From the NCBI GenBank assembly GCA_025128135.1, contig JAHLYW010000037.1:1-44249 (forward strand): a stretch of DNA of 44,249 bases, read 5' to 3'. Below are positions 17,642 through 26,150 of the stretch, in pieces. Each line of letters starts with the position of its first letter. Positions within the stretch are counted from its first letter, which is position 1. The stretch comes from Synechococcus sp. CS-1325. GTDB lineage: Bacteria > Cyanobacteriota > Cyanobacteriia > PCC-6307 > Cyanobiaceae. A program made the position numbers and the translations under genes. The notes beneath the pieces were generated by a model. It did not search any database. It saw nothing but the letters and a program-made list of their open reading frames with translations, and was not told the origin of the DNA.

Positions 17642-18940
17642 ATGGTGATCCGAATGGTGCCGCTGCCTGTGCGAGCGCGTGGCAATCCTCGCTGGCTCGC
17701 CCAATCTGCGCGGCGCGTTCTTGGCGTTGTGCTCGCTGGTGGCCTGAGCGGAGCGGCGCCCGCCTTGGCCATGAACGCCAACGAGGGGCGCGCGGCGCCT
17801 TCCGCCCAGGCAGCCGCCATCCTGCGGATCGTGCGCCAGCGCATGGCTGCTGATCACCTGAGGGCGGTGATCGTGCGCGTCACGATCGACGGCAAGGAGG
17901 TGGTCACCGAGGCGATGGGCGAGTCGATCACGGGCGTGCCCGCCACGAAGGACATGCACTTCCGCAACGGGGCAGTGGCCATCTCCTACGTGGCGACGCT
18001 GCTGCTGCAACTGGTCGATGAGAACAAGGTGAGCCTCGACGACAAGCTCTCGCGCTGGCTGCCGGACATCCCGAACGCGGATCGCGTCACGCTCGGCCAG
18101 CTGGCCCGGATGACCTCCGGCTACCGCGATTACGTGATCGGCAATGACGCCTTCGACAAGGTTCTGCTCGAGAACCCGTTCCGCCAGTTCGAGGTGCAGG
18201 ATCTGCTCGCCTACGCGGATCTGCAGACGCTGCTGTACGAGCCCGGCACCAGCTGGAACTACGCGCACACGAACTACATCCTGCTCGGCCTGGCGCTCGA
18301 AACCATCACGGGCCAGACGATCCCTGCGCTGATGCAGGAGCGGATCTTCACACCCCTCAAGCTACGCAACACCCTGGATCCCGGCGGTACGCCCGCAATC
18401 GCGCCGCCCGTTCTGCACGCCTTCTCCTCGGAGCGGCGGCAGTCGCTCGGCCTCAAAGCAGGAACGCGTTTCTATGAGGAGTCGACCTACTGGAACCCGT
18501 CGTGGACGATCACACGCGGTGCGGTTCAGACCACCACCATCCACGACATGGCCACATCCGCCGAGGCGATCGGCACAGGACGGCTCCTGTCGCCGGAGAG
18601 CCACAGGCTGCAGATCGCTCCGAAGCTGCGGGGCTTCGGCAGGCCGATCGAGGGCTGCGCCACCTGCGCCACGCTCAGCGACTTCTACACCTACGGGATC
18701 GGGATCGTGCTCTCGGGCCCCTGGCTGCTGCAGAACCCGCTGTTCTCCGGGCAAGCCGGGGTGATGGCCTATCTGCCATCGAAGAAGATCGCGATCGCCG
18801 TTGCGGTGACCTTCAACGAAGAGGCCTTCGATCCGAGCGGTGCGTACGGGAATTCAGCTGATGATATCTTCCGCGAGATCGGCGCTTACCTGGCGCCGGG
18901 TGAAGCTCCGCCCGTGAAGCCTCAAGCCAACACCCACTGA
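17642..18940 (+). CDS. Serine-hydrolase-fold (class C beta-lactamase-like) protein lacking catalytic residues
   Basis: A 432-residue exported protein: signal peptide to about residue 43 (ending ALA), then a penicillin-binding/beta-lactamase class C fold. The helix that should carry the SxxK catalytic pair reads FRNGAVAISYVATLLLQLVDE, with Ala111 and Ile114 where family members have Ser and Lys. The second motif, normally YxN, is Y207-A-H209, and the late motif reads GQAG rather than H/KxG. All three active-site elements are therefore altered while the fold is kept, so it is probably a binding or regulatory protein rather than a hydrolase. A decayed partial copy lies at 20670-20995. It is followed 107 bp later by the monooxygenase gene, a pairing that also recurs, rearranged, downstream. 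Confidence 0.8.
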   Translation: MVIRMVPLPVRARGNPRWLAQSARRVLGVVLAGGLSGAAPALAMNANEGRAAPSAQAAAILRIVRQRMAADHLRAVIVRVTIDGKEVVTEAMGESITGVPATKDMHFRNGAVAISYVATLLLQLVDENKVSLDDKLSRWLPDIPNADRVTLGQLARMTSGYRDYVIGNDAFDKVLLENPFRQFEVQDLLAYADLQTLLYEPGTSWNYAHTNYILLGLALETITGQTIPALMQERIFTPLKLRNTLDPGGTPAIAPPVLHAFSSERRQSLGLKAGTRFYEESTYWNPSWTITRGAVQTTTIHDMATSAEAIGTGRLLSPESHRLQIAPKLRGFGRPIEGCATCATLSDFYTYGIGIVLSGPWLLQNPLFSGQAGVMAYLPSKKIAIAVAVTFNEEAFDPSGAYGNSADDIFREIGAYLAPGEAPPVKPQANTH

Positions 18941-19047
18941 GCCGGGCAGAGGGGGGAACAGTGCGGCACCACAGACCCCTTGGGCCCTGTGCTGGATTTA
19001 ATCTGCGCCATGCCGGGGACCTGTGACCCACTGCTCGCCACCTGCCT

Positions 19048-20613
19048 GTGCCTGCCTCCCTGCCCAGCCAGACCTGCGTGCTCGTTGTGGGGGCGGGCCC
19101 CACGGGCCTGCTGCTGGCGGGGGAACTGCAGCGCCGTGGCGTGCCCACCCTGCTGATCGACGCCCGGGCCGAAGCCCTGCACTGGGACCGGGCCACGGTG
19201 ATCCACCCGCTCTCGCTGGAGATCTTCGAGGCGCTGGGGCTGGTGGATCGGTTGCTCGAAGCTGGCTGCCGGCAGCGGCGGATCCTGATCCATGCCGACG
19301 GCCAGCGGCTGGGGGAACTGGATCTGGCCAGCTGCGGCAGCCGCTACGGCTTCAACCTCGGGCTCTCCGAAGAGGTGACCGAAGCGATCCTCACGGAGCA
19401 TCTCGAGCGCGCGGGGGGCACCGTGCAGCGCGCCTGCCGGCTGGTGGGCCTCCAGCCCAGCGGCGAGGGGGTGACCGCCACGGTGAGCGGCGGCGAGCAG
19501 GAGCAATCCGTGCAGGCCCGCTGGGTGGTGGGCTGCGACGGCCTGCGCAGCACCACCCGCGAGCTGAGCGGCCTCCGCTTCGAGGGCCAGGCCATCACCC
19601 GCCCCTGGGCCGTGTTCGATGCGGCGGTGGAGGGCTGGGCCGACAGCCATGAGCTGAACGCGGCCTACCTCGACGCCTCGCCGCTGATCCTCACGGCCCT
19701 GCCCGAGCAGCGCTGGCGGGTGTATCTGCGGCCCGCCGATGAGCAGGGCGATCTGGTGGCGGAGGCCACCGCCGTGCTGCAGCGCTATCTGCCGGCGGCC
19801 CACTTCAGCGGTGTGGAGAACCCCAGCCGCTTCCACTGCCACAGCCGGGTGGCCAGCGCCTTCCGGGCCGGGCCGGTGTTCGTGGCCGGCGATGCCGCCC
19901 ACGTGTGCTCGCCCGCCGAGGGTCACGGGATGAACTGCGGGCTGCAGGATGCCGCCAACCTGGCCTGGAAGCTGGCGCTGGTGCACCACGGCGCCGCAGC
20001 CCCCGCGCTGCTGGACAGCTACGAGCAGGAGCGGCGTCCGGTGGCGCAGCAGATCTGCCGCTCCGGCGAGGCCACCGAGCAGGCCCACGCCCTGCAGGAA
20101 CGCGAGGCGCGCGCCGCCCGCGACCGCTCGATCGCCACCATGCTGGCCAATCCGGTGGCCCGCCAGCAGGAGGTGGTGGCCGAAACCGAGCTGAACGTGA
20201 GCTACGCCGACTCGGCGATCAGCGGCGGCAGCGGTGGCCAAGGCGGCCAACCACTCGCTGCCGGTCAGCGGCTGCCCACCACGATCGCGCTGCCGCCCGG
20301 GGCGGGAGCTGTCCTGCTGCACCAGCTCACCCACCGGCGCGGCCACACGCTGCTGCTGCTGGCTGGTCCGCAGGCACCGCCGGAGGCACTCGCCAGCCTG
20401 CAGGCAGAGCTGGAGGCCGATCGGGCCAGCGGCACGGTTCCGCCGGCGCTGGTGGAGGCGGTGGTGTCGCTGCGGCTGGAGGAGGCGCCCAGCCTGGGCC
20501 TGGGGCCCCTCACCCTGCTGGCCGTGCGGCCGGACGGCTTCATCGGCCTGCGGGCTGATGCGGATCACCGCAGCGCGGTGCGGCGGTATGCCGCGTTGGT
20601 GCTGGGCTGCTGA
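19048..20613 (+). CDS. FAD-dependent aromatic-ring monooxygenase (PHBH fold)
   Basis: A 521-residue group A flavoprotein monooxygenase. VLVVGAGPTGLLLAGELQRRG (start about residue 11) binds the FAD ADP moiety. GCDGLRSTTRE is the conserved DG motif contacting FAD and NAD(P)H, and VFVAGDAAHVCSPAEGHGMN (about residue 276 on) is the GD motif for the ribityl chain. The C-terminus has a thioredoxin-like tail of the kind found in phenol hydroxylase and PheA/TfdB-like enzymes. The reaction would be NAD(P)H- and O2-dependent hydroxylation of an aromatic or polyketide-like substrate, in the cytoplasm. The start is a GTG. A 52 bp piece of this gene (19191-19242) is repeated at 22815-22866. Confidence 0.88.
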   Translation: MPASLPSQTCVLVVGAGPTGLLLAGELQRRGVPTLLIDARAEALHWDRATVIHPLSLEIFEALGLVDRLLEAGCRQRRILIHADGQRLGELDLASCGSRYGFNLGLSEEVTEAILTEHLERAGGTVQRACRLVGLQPSGEGVTATVSGGEQEQSVQARWVVGCDGLRSTTRELSGLRFEGQAITRPWAVFDAAVEGWADSHELNAAYLDASPLILTALPEQRWRVYLRPADEQGDLVAEATAVLQRYLPAAHFSGVENPSRFHCHSRVASAFRAGPVFVAGDAAHVCSPAEGHGMNCGLQDAANLAWKLALVHHGAAAPALLDSYEQERRPVAQQICRSGEATEQAHALQEREARAARDRSIATMLANPVARQQEVVAETELNVSYADSAISGGSGGQGGQPLAAGQRLPTTIALPPGAGAVLLHQLTHRRGHTLLLLAGPQAPPEALASLQAELEADRASGTVPPALVEAVVSLRLEEAPSLGLGPLTLLAVRPDGFIGLRADADHRSAVRRYAALVLGC

Positions 20614-20669
20614 GTAGGCCAGCTCACCTGGGGGTGGGGCGCTGCCAGGGCGCGTCAGTCTTCATCTCA

Positions 20670-20995
20670 ATGGTGATTCGACAGTTGCAGCTGGCTGCAC
20701 GAGCGAGTGAACATCCGAGTGAACATCCAGGCTGGCTCGCCCAACCTGCGAGGCGCGTTCTTGGCAACGGCGCTGTCGCCATCTCCTACGTGGCGACCCT
20801 GCTGCTGCAGCTGGTCGACGAGAACAAGGTGAGCCTCAACGACAAGCTCTCGCGCTGGCTGCCGGACATCCCGAACGCGGATCGGGTCACGTTCGGCCAG
20901 CTCGCCCGGCTGACCTCCGGCTACCGCGGTGCAATCCAGACCACCAACATCCACGACATGGCGACGTCAGCTGAGCCGATCGGGATGGGGCCTTG
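20670..20995 (+). pseudogene. Decayed, internally deleted copy of the serine-hydrolase-like gene
   Basis: Three blocks match the gene at 17642 in order: the first ~28 codons (signal peptide start, WLAQ.ARRVLG), the NGAVAISY to TSGYR block, and a GAIQTTNIHDMATSAEPIG block. Two deletions separate them, relative to the parent: about 240 bp after 17725 and about 390 bp between 18128 and 18513. The second junction shows a CGCG microhomology. Both deletions keep the frame, as does a tandem 12 bp duplication (GAGTGAACATCC at 20705-20716 and 20717-20728). The frame therefore stays open to 21077, but more than half the domain is gone. It probably arose from a segmental duplication that also produced the monooxygenase fragment at 22815. 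Confidence 0.85.
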
Positions 20996-21253
20996 GTTGG
21001 CGCGGTCATGGCGTGAGATGCCGAGAGAACGCCGCAAAGAACGCCGCAAAGAAAAAACAGGAAGTCTGTTGTGGTGAAGGCCGGATGGCCACACTGCCTG
21101 GATCAGTCCGCCAGGGAAGATGACGGCGCCGGAGAATCGCCGTGGAGATATCAGCTCCCGGGCTTGAGAAAGCGGCCCGAAAGACGCACCACCAGCTGAT
21201 CCGCCGTCGTGGCTGATGCGCCGATCCTGTGGCCGCCTCCGGCAGGCGTGGCT

Positions 21254-22348
21254 TCAGGGATTCAGCGACTGGATCCGCTCCTTGCCCTGCATCGAAAAGC
21301 GGCTGATGGTGCTGGCGTTGAGATCCAGCTTCATCAGGTCCACCGAGCGGATCTGACTGTTCTCAAAGGTGCGGAAGAGAAAGCGCTTGCGGGCCAGGTC
21401 GTTGGCGCTGGTCCACAGGGTGTAGTCGGCGAGCACATTGCCGTGCTCATCCTTGTGGCCTTCACGGGCTGCCCCCTTGGGGATGTCGAAGTTGTTGAGC
21501 ACATGGAACGCCTCGAGCACGGCGTCGTCGCCCGTCTTGCCCGGCTCGACGGAGGTGGAGAAGGCCACCGCCCGCACGAAGCGAGAGGGGGGCGTGAAAT
21601 CCCCCGGCAGGCCCAGCATGCCGGCGCCCATGCCAAGGGGCTGCAGCTTCACGCCGCCGACCGTGACGGGAGCGGGGTTGGTGAGCGAAAAGTTCACGTA
21701 GTTGCGCAGGTTCGTCATGTGCCAGTCGAAGGACGGCGAATTCGCCATAACTCCCAGGGGATTGTCATGAACCTGAAGCTTGCCGCCGATGTATTCAATG
21801 ACGATGCTTTTGCCGCTGGCATCATTGACGATGTAGTGAACGGGAGGGGTGAACCCCCAGGCCGGGAAGATCACATCCGCCACCACCACGTTGCCGATGT
21901 TGCGCCGCACCTCCTCCACGCTGGCGAAGCTCTCCAGAAGCCAGGAGCCGAGCTCCCAGGGGGCGAGGGTTCTGCCGGCACTGGCGGCGCTGAACTCCTG
22001 GAAGCCGGCGCTGCCGGGGAAGTAGAAGGTGCCCACCGCCAGGCCCTTCTCGTTGAGACCATCGAAGATGAAGGGCAGTTTCTCCCCGTTGGCACCGAGG
22101 GAGGCATAGCGGGATGTCCAGCGCATTCCCGCTTTGCCGCCGGGTGCGGTGCCGGTGCGCGCGAAGCCCCGGGGCACCATGATCACTTCGGATTTGATGT
22201 CTGTCGCAAACTCCAGGGTGCGCGCGAAGACCACATCGCCGTTGCGGGCGATCAGCCGGATCCCCGTGCAGGCCTCGGCTGCCTGGGCAGTGAGCAGGGC
22301 GGCGACGGCCAGGGCATTCGCGAACAGGGTGCTCAGGGTGTGCTTCAT
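21254..22348 (-). CDS. Secreted linear amide C-N hydrolase (choloylglycine hydrolase / penicillin V acylase family)
   Basis: A 364-residue Ntn-hydrolase. The signal peptide (residues 1-26, ending AEA) is followed directly by Cys27 in AEACTGIRL; signal removal would expose this Cys as the N-terminal nucleophile, as in penicillin V acylase and bile salt hydrolase. The active-site region continues with NGDVVFARTLEF. MANSPSFDWHMTNLRNY holds the conserved Asn, and NNFDIPKG is a late conserved motif. In bacteria such enzymes cleave N-acyl homoserine lactones, penicillin V or conjugated bile acids; a periplasmic amidase acting on acylated signals is plausible here. The ATG at 22348 gives a clean signal peptide, although the frame is open to 22426. 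It sits inside the rearranged duplication of region 2 with a broken gene immediately upstream. Confidence 0.88.
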   Translation of the reverse strand: MKHTLSTLFANALAVAALLTAQAAEACTGIRLIARNGDVVFARTLEFATDIKSEVIMVPRGFARTGTAPGGKAGMRWTSRYASLGANGEKLPFIFDGLNEKGLAVGTFYFPGSAGFQEFSAASAGRTLAPWELGSWLLESFASVEEVRRNIGNVVVADVIFPAWGFTPPVHYIVNDASGKSIVIEYIGGKLQVHDNPLGVMANSPSFDWHMTNLRNYVNFSLTNPAPVTVGGVKLQPLGMGAGMLGLPGDFTPPSRFVRAVAFSTSVEPGKTGDDAVLEAFHVLNNFDIPKGAAREGHKDEHGNVLADYTLWTSANDLARKRFLFRTFENSQIRSVDLMKLDLNASTISRFSMQGKERIQSLNP

Positions 22349-22814
22349 CGGGGGCGTCGGTGCGGGGCAGGTGATGCCTTCAGGCATTGTGGACGCAAGG
22401 CTGCCTCCTTGCTGGCGCTGTAACACTGCTCATCGAGCTGATTGCAACCAGCCGTTGGAACCAGGCGGGCCTGGAAAGGCTGGATGCTGCAGAAGATCGG
22501 TTTGGTGTACAGCTGCCGCAGCAGATAGAAATCCGCCAGGGAGTAGTTGGCGAAGAAGTGATCGACCACCTGAATCCCATCGCCTTGGCGAGCCTCATGC
22601 ACCAGGTCTTCGATGCGCAGTGAGCGGTACTGCGGAGACTGCACCAACACCACAGGCAGGAGCCCCTGCCGGCGTGCATCGCGTCGGACACCTTGCGGAC
22701 GTCCAGGAACACCATCCGGTCGTTGCTGGCGTGGATCTGGGCCATGGTCGTGTCCAGCGACCGCTGGGAGGCGTAGTACCAGATCTGGGGCTGCGACAGC
22801 CAGGTGCCGTTGGG
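22345..22814 (-). pseudogene. Frameshifted, 5'-truncated gene of unknown function
   Basis: Two reading frames on the minus strand join into one plausible protein. From 22814 one frame reads APNGTWLSQPQIWYY, then DRMVFLDVRKVSDAMHAG; near 22660-22670 the sense moves to another frame, reading GLLPVVLVQSPQYRSLRIEDL, DHFFANYSLADFYLLRQLY and KPIFCSIQPFQARLVP. Amino-acid composition is protein-like on each side of the switch and poor beyond it, so one indel is the simplest reading. The N-terminus has been replaced by the monooxygenase fragment at 22815-22866. I do not recognise the family. Its 3' end runs into the start of the amide hydrolase gene, so the two were once probably one operon. Confidence 0.5.
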
Positions 22815-22866
22815 GGCCACAGTGAACCATCCGCTCTCGCTGGAGATCTTCGAGGCGCTGGGGCTG
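22815..22866 (+). pseudogene. 52 bp fragment of the FAD monooxygenase gene
   Basis: This segment matches 19191-19242 of the monooxygenase gene with three mismatches (encoding HPLSLEIFEALGL). Similarity stops abruptly on both sides. On its left lies the broken unknown gene, on its right the first nine codons of a YoeB-like toxin read on the minus strand. It therefore marks the joint of an illegitimate recombination event. Confidence 0.85.
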
Positions 22867-22893
22867 CCGGGTGAACAGAACCGACCAACTCAC
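22867..22893 (-). pseudogene. YoeB/Txe-type toxin remnant (first nine codons)
   Basis: The GTG at 22893 overlaps the antitoxin stop codon (GTGA) and begins MSWSVLFTR, the usual start of YoeB/Txe mRNA-interferase toxins in cyanobacteria (MSWxLVFTKQAQKDAKKL type). After nine codons the sequence becomes the antisense of the monooxygenase fragment, so the RNase domain is lost. The call rests on short similarity plus exact placement behind a YefM antitoxin. Confidence 0.6.
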
Positions 22894-23132
22894 CAGCCCG
22901 GTTGGCTGCTCAGTTTCGATGAGGGTGTGGCCATCCCATCCAGGATCGATTCGCGCATTCCAGAAATCGAAACCAGGTGCAGGGTTTCCTGGATGGTTCG
23001 CCAGTCGTCTTCCGAGAGGAGCAGGGCGTTGCCGCGCTTGCCGGTGATCTGGACCGGCTCATGGGATTGCCCCACCTCGTCGATGAGGGCGTACAGCCGC
23101 TTGCGGGCCTCGGTGGCGGAAAGGCTGCTCAC
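22890..23132 (-). CDS. YefM/Phd-family antitoxin, orphan
   Basis: An 80-residue Phd/YefM antitoxin. MSSLSATEARKRLYALIDEV is the DNA-binding N-terminal module; EPVQITGKRGNALLLSEDDWRTIQETLHL completes it, and MRESILDGMATP leads into the toxin-neutralising tail. The GTG at 23132 is chosen because GGAGGG stands four bases upstream and the protein then begins exactly like its homologues; the open frame up to 23228 is unlike them. YefM binds its own promoter and wraps the YoeB active site. Here the partner toxin survives as nine codons only, so the antitoxin is an orphan that could still repress or cross-neutralise. It is divergent from selO. Confidence 0.88.
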   Translation of the reverse strand: MSSLSATEARKRLYALIDEVGQSHEPVQITGKRGNALLLSEDDWRTIQETLHLVSISGMRESILDGMATPSSKLSSQPGW

Positions 23133-23270
23133 TGACCCTCCAGAAGGCGTACGCCAAACCGTACTGCTCTCGGTTCTCGTCCGGGCTGGTTTCGTTGTGG
23201 CATCAGCAGGGGGAGAAGATGGCCTCAACGTCAGGGCCAGGCCAAAGGCAGCCCAACACCCGAGAGACCC

Positions 23271-23330
23271 GTGACGACAACAGTGACGACAACAGTGACC
23301 GCAGCAGTGCCCGCAGGAGTGCCCGCAGCA
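23271..23330 (+). repeat. Five near-tandem 12 bp units, each beginning with GTG, at the selO start
   Basis: GTG codons stand at 23271, 23283, 23295, 23307 and 23319, each opening a 12 bp unit (GTGACGACAACA twice, then GTGACCGCAGCA and two GTGCCCGCAGSA-type units). All are in frame with selO. Unit gain or loss would lengthen or shorten the N-terminus by four residues without frameshift and would change the number of candidate start codons. Confidence 0.75.
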
Positions 23331-25004
23331 GTTCTGACAACAACGTTCGCTGAGTTTGCCCAGCGGGCCGACTATTCGCTGCTGGATTCCCTACAGGCGG
23401 ACCCTCAGGCCAGCGGCGATGGCCACGATCACCGGCCCCGCCAGGTGTTCTCGGGTCATTACGTGCCGGTGACGCCCACGCCGCTGCCAGCGCCGGAGCT
23501 TGTGGCGCACAGCAGCACCCTGTTCCAGGAGCTGGGCCTGAGCGAGGCGCTGGCTGGCGACGACCGGTTCATCCAGCTGTTTTCCGGTGACATCAGCGTG
23601 GCCACAGCGCCGCTGCGACCGTTCGGCTGGGCCACCGGTTATGCCCTCTCGATCTACGGCACCGAATACACCCAGCAGTGTCCGTTCGGCACCGGCAACG
23701 GCTACGGCGATGGCCGGGCTATTTCCGTGTTCGAAGGCGTCTTCAACGGCAAGCGCTGGGAGATGCAACTCAAAGGCGGTGGCCCCACGCCCTACTGCCG
23801 CGGCGCCGATGGCCGCGCCGTGCTGCGCTCCAGCGTGCGTGAGTTTCTGGCGCAGGAGTTCATGCACGCCCTGGGGGTGCCCACCTCCCGCTCCCTGACG
23901 CTGGTGATGTCCAGGTCTGAAACCGTGCGCCGGCCCTGGTATGCGCCGAACTCCCGCTCGTTCGATCCCGACATCCTGGTGGACAACCCAGCGGCGATCA
24001 CCACCCGGGTGGCGCCATCGTTTCTGCGGGTGGGCCAGCTGGAGCTGTTCGCCCGTCGCGCCCGCAGCGAGGCCCATCCGGGGGCACTGAACGAGCTGCG
24101 GATGATCGTTCAGCACCTGATCGAGCGGAACTACCGGCCGGAGATTGATCCGAGTCTGGATTTCAGCGACCAGGTGGTGGAGCTGGCGGAATTGTTTCGC
24201 GGGCGGCTCACCGCACTGGTGGCGAACTGGATGCGCGTGGGCTACTGCCAGGGCAATTTCAACAGCGACAACTGCGCCGCCGGTGGCTACACCCTCGACT
24301 ACGGACCCTTCGGCTTCTGCGAACTGTTCGACCCCAGATTTCAGCCCTGGACCGGCGGCGGCGAGCATTTCTGCTTCTTCAACCAACCAGTTGCGGCTGA
24401 AGCCAATTACCAGATGTTCTGGTCCGCCATCAGGCCGCTGCTCGCCGGCAACACGCAGGCCCTGGCAAGGCTGGATCAGATCCAGGGCGGCTTCAGCGAA
24501 GCGATGCAGCAGGAGATCGAGGCGATGTGGGCCAGCAAGCTCGGCCTGATCAGCTACAACGCCACGCTGGTGAACGAGCTGCTGGAGCTGATGGTGCTCT
24601 CCAAGGTGGATTACACGATCTTCTTCCGCCGGCTCTCTGAGATTCCCGAGCAACTCTCCGCCTTGAAAGAGAGCTTCTACCTGCCGTGTTCGGAAGAGCT
24701 TGATGCGCAATGGACGCAGTGGCTTCAACGCTGGCGGGATCGCGTCACGGCAGGTGGCGACATCAAGGCGACATCCGCTGCGATGCAACGGGTGAATCCT
24801 GCGATCACCTGGCGCGAATGGCTGATCGCCCCGGCCTATGAACAGGCGGCGCAGGGGGATTTCAGCCTGGTCAGGGAGCTGCAGGAGGTGTTCGGCCATC
24901 CCTACGACAAGCCAGCAGCGGAGCTGGCGGCCACCTACGACCGCCTGAAGCCCAGGGACTTCTTCAACGCCGGTGGCGTGTCGCATTACAGCTGTTCGTC
25001 GTGA
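23271..25004 (+). CDS. selO: SelO/YdiU-family protein AMPylase, Cys form
   Basis: A 577-residue pseudokinase-fold protein that transfers AMP from ATP to Ser/Thr/Tyr of target proteins and is tied to redox defence. Visible motifs are [22 protein letters not shown], the nucleotide-binding [41 protein letters not shown], and the catalytic region GNFNSDN followed by [15 protein letters not shown] (about residues 325-355). The third residue from the end is Cys (YSCSS), the position occupied by selenocysteine in animal SelO. The first 20 codons are low-complexity repeats with five possible GTG starts, so the exact start is uncertain; the domain begins near [18 protein letters not shown]. It is divergent from the yefM-like gene and transcribed alone. 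Confidence 0.92.
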   Translation: MTTTVTTTVTAAVPAGVPAAVLTTTFAEFAQRADYSLLDSLQADPQASGDGHDHRPRQVFSGHYVPVTPTPLPAPELVAHSSTLFQELGLSEALAGDDRFIQLFSGDISVATAPLRPFGWATGYALSIYGTEYTQQCPFGTGNGYGDGRAISVFEGVFNGKRWEMQLKGGGPTPYCRGADGRAVLRSSVREFLAQEFMHALGVPTSRSLTLVMSRSETVRRPWYAPNSRSFDPDILVDNPAAITTRVAPSFLRVGQLELFARRARSEAHPGALNELRMIVQHLIERNYRPEIDPSLDFSDQVVELAELFRGRLTALVANWMRVGYCQGNFNSDNCAAGGYTLDYGPFGFCELFDPRFQPWTGGGEHFCFFNQPVAAEANYQMFWSAIRPLLAGNTQALARLDQIQGGFSEAMQQEIEAMWASKLGLISYNATLVNELLELMVLSKVDYTIFFRRLSEIPEQLSALKESFYLPCSEELDAQWTQWLQRWRDRVTAGGDIKATSAAMQRVNPAITWREWLIAPAYEQAAQGDFSLVRELQEVFGHPYDKPAAELAATYDRLKPRDFFNAGGVSHYSCSS

Positions 25005-25046
25005 GCGATTTCGGCCGATACTGAGCAGATCTCTCTGGCCCCATGA

Positions 25047-25259
25047 GCCTCGCCCTCGCCCAGCCGCAGCGACCTGGATCTGTTGGTGGAGTTCCAGCCG
25101 ATCGAACCCGGAGACCTGGTGCGCGTTTCCTTCGGCCTGGAGCAACAACTTGCCTCGATCACAGGCAAGTCGGTGGATCTGGTGATGGCCGATGCCGTGC
25201 GCAATCCCTATGTGCGCCGCACGATCGAGGCGTCGAAGCAGCTGATTGATGAAGTGTGA
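25047..25259 (+). pseudogene. 5'-truncated MNT nucleotidyltransferase (antitoxin) remnant
   Basis: The frame reads SPSRSDLDLLVEFQPIEPGDLVRV, then SVDLVMADAVRNPYVRRTIEASKQLIDEV and stop. SDLDLLVEF is the second half of the GSxARG...SDxDLLV catalytic motif of minimal nucleotidyltransferases, and the C-terminal block is typical of MNT partners of HepT. The N-terminus with the GS motif is missing: a TGA at 25044 closes the frame directly upstream, and the preceding sequence does not encode it in any frame. The stop overlaps the start of the HepT remnant as in functional pairs. Confidence 0.75.
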
Positions 25260-25467
25260 TCCTCGGGCCTTTCTCAGCGATCGCATCAGCCTCGACGACT
25301 ACAGCAAGAGCCGCCTGATTCGCTCCTCTGTTGAGCGGGAGTTCACCATCAATGATCAGCTCGTCTGGGGCGTGATCCAGGGCAATCTGACAGCTCTTCT
25401 GGAGCAGTGCACCCAACTGCTCAGTGATCTCAATGGAGCCCAAAGGCCCGCTTCTAGATTGCATTGA
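25246..25467 (+). pseudogene. HepT-like toxin remnant with an internal deletion
   Basis: The N-terminal part, DPRAFLSDRISLDDYSKSRLIRSSVEREFTI, and the C-terminal part, VWGVIQGNLTALLEQC, match HepT/DUF86 HEPN proteins. The 35-40 residues that should lie between them, including the RNase motif Rx4-6H, are absent, and the two ends join in frame. About 73 residues remain out of about 115. The product cannot be an active HEPN ribonuclease. It overlaps the truncated MNT gene at 25247-25259, the arrangement of an original antitoxin-toxin operon. Confidence 0.7.
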
Positions 25468-25579
25468 AGGAGCTCACCTGGGCTTTGACCGAGCATCTGG
25501 AGGTACTCAATCGCGCTCCTGGCGGGAGCTGGAGGCGTTACGGAGGGGGCACTGGTGAGCGCAGCTACCCACGCCTTCC

Positions 25580-25954
25580 TTGGCCACCCGCGCCGTCTAC
25601 ACCTTCTCCGGCTTTCCCGGCGAACAGGATCACCACCTCTACCTCCACCACGACGGCTACCCGACCGGTGCCGCCTGGCGATTGAGCCAAGCCCTGCAAC
25701 TCGGGGATGAGCCCTCGGCCTTCCTCCGCTCCTTTCGCAGCACCCAGGCCGCTGCAGAACCGTTGGCCCACCCAGAGCACTGCGGCGATGCCGAGTACCG
25801 CTACCACGTGCAGCTGATCAACAGCGCCGATCCCTCGATTCAGGTGCAGTGCTGGCGGCGGCTGCCGGAGGGAAAGAACTGGCACATGCGCTGCAACCCC
25901 ATGCCGTTGGACGCGTTCATCCAGCGGTTCCTACCCAGCGAGAGCCCGGCCTGA
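25580..25954 (+). CDS. Hypothetical protein
   Basis: A 124-residue soluble protein from a TTG start (MATRAVYTFSGFPGEQDHHLYLHHDGYPTGAAW). The HHDGYP segment and the alternating strand pattern up to about residue 85, then NWHMRCNPMPLDAFI, give the impression of a small alpha/beta domain. I do not recognise the family. No signal peptide or membrane segment is seen. Codon use and GC match the chromosome rather than the AT-rich island. It stands between a decayed MNT/HepT pair and the first intact TA module; the 195 bp after it (25955-26150) holds no gene I can support. Confidence 0.5.
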   Translation: MATRAVYTFSGFPGEQDHHLYLHHDGYPTGAAWRLSQALQLGDEPSAFLRSFRSTQAAAEPLAHPEHCGDAEYRYHVQLINSADPSIQVQCWRRLPEGKNWHMRCNPMPLDAFIQRFLPSESPA

Positions 25955-26150
25955 ACGTCGATCAGCTGCAATAGGGATCAGCCGCAACAGGTGGAGCCCG
26001 AGGGCTTCATTGAGCCCGGCCAGGTCAACGCCCTCCAGGCCGTAGCCGCTGCTTCGATTGAGCCGGTGCGTCTGCCGAGGCGTTCACACCACCCATGAAA
26101 TCTGACCCACCATCAGCCTTTCGCCCTTGTCGCCCATGTCGCTGGCGGCC

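Noticed and set aside
18922..20568. Long minus-strand frame opposite the monooxygenase
   Set aside because: No family features; the sense strand has full FAD motifs.
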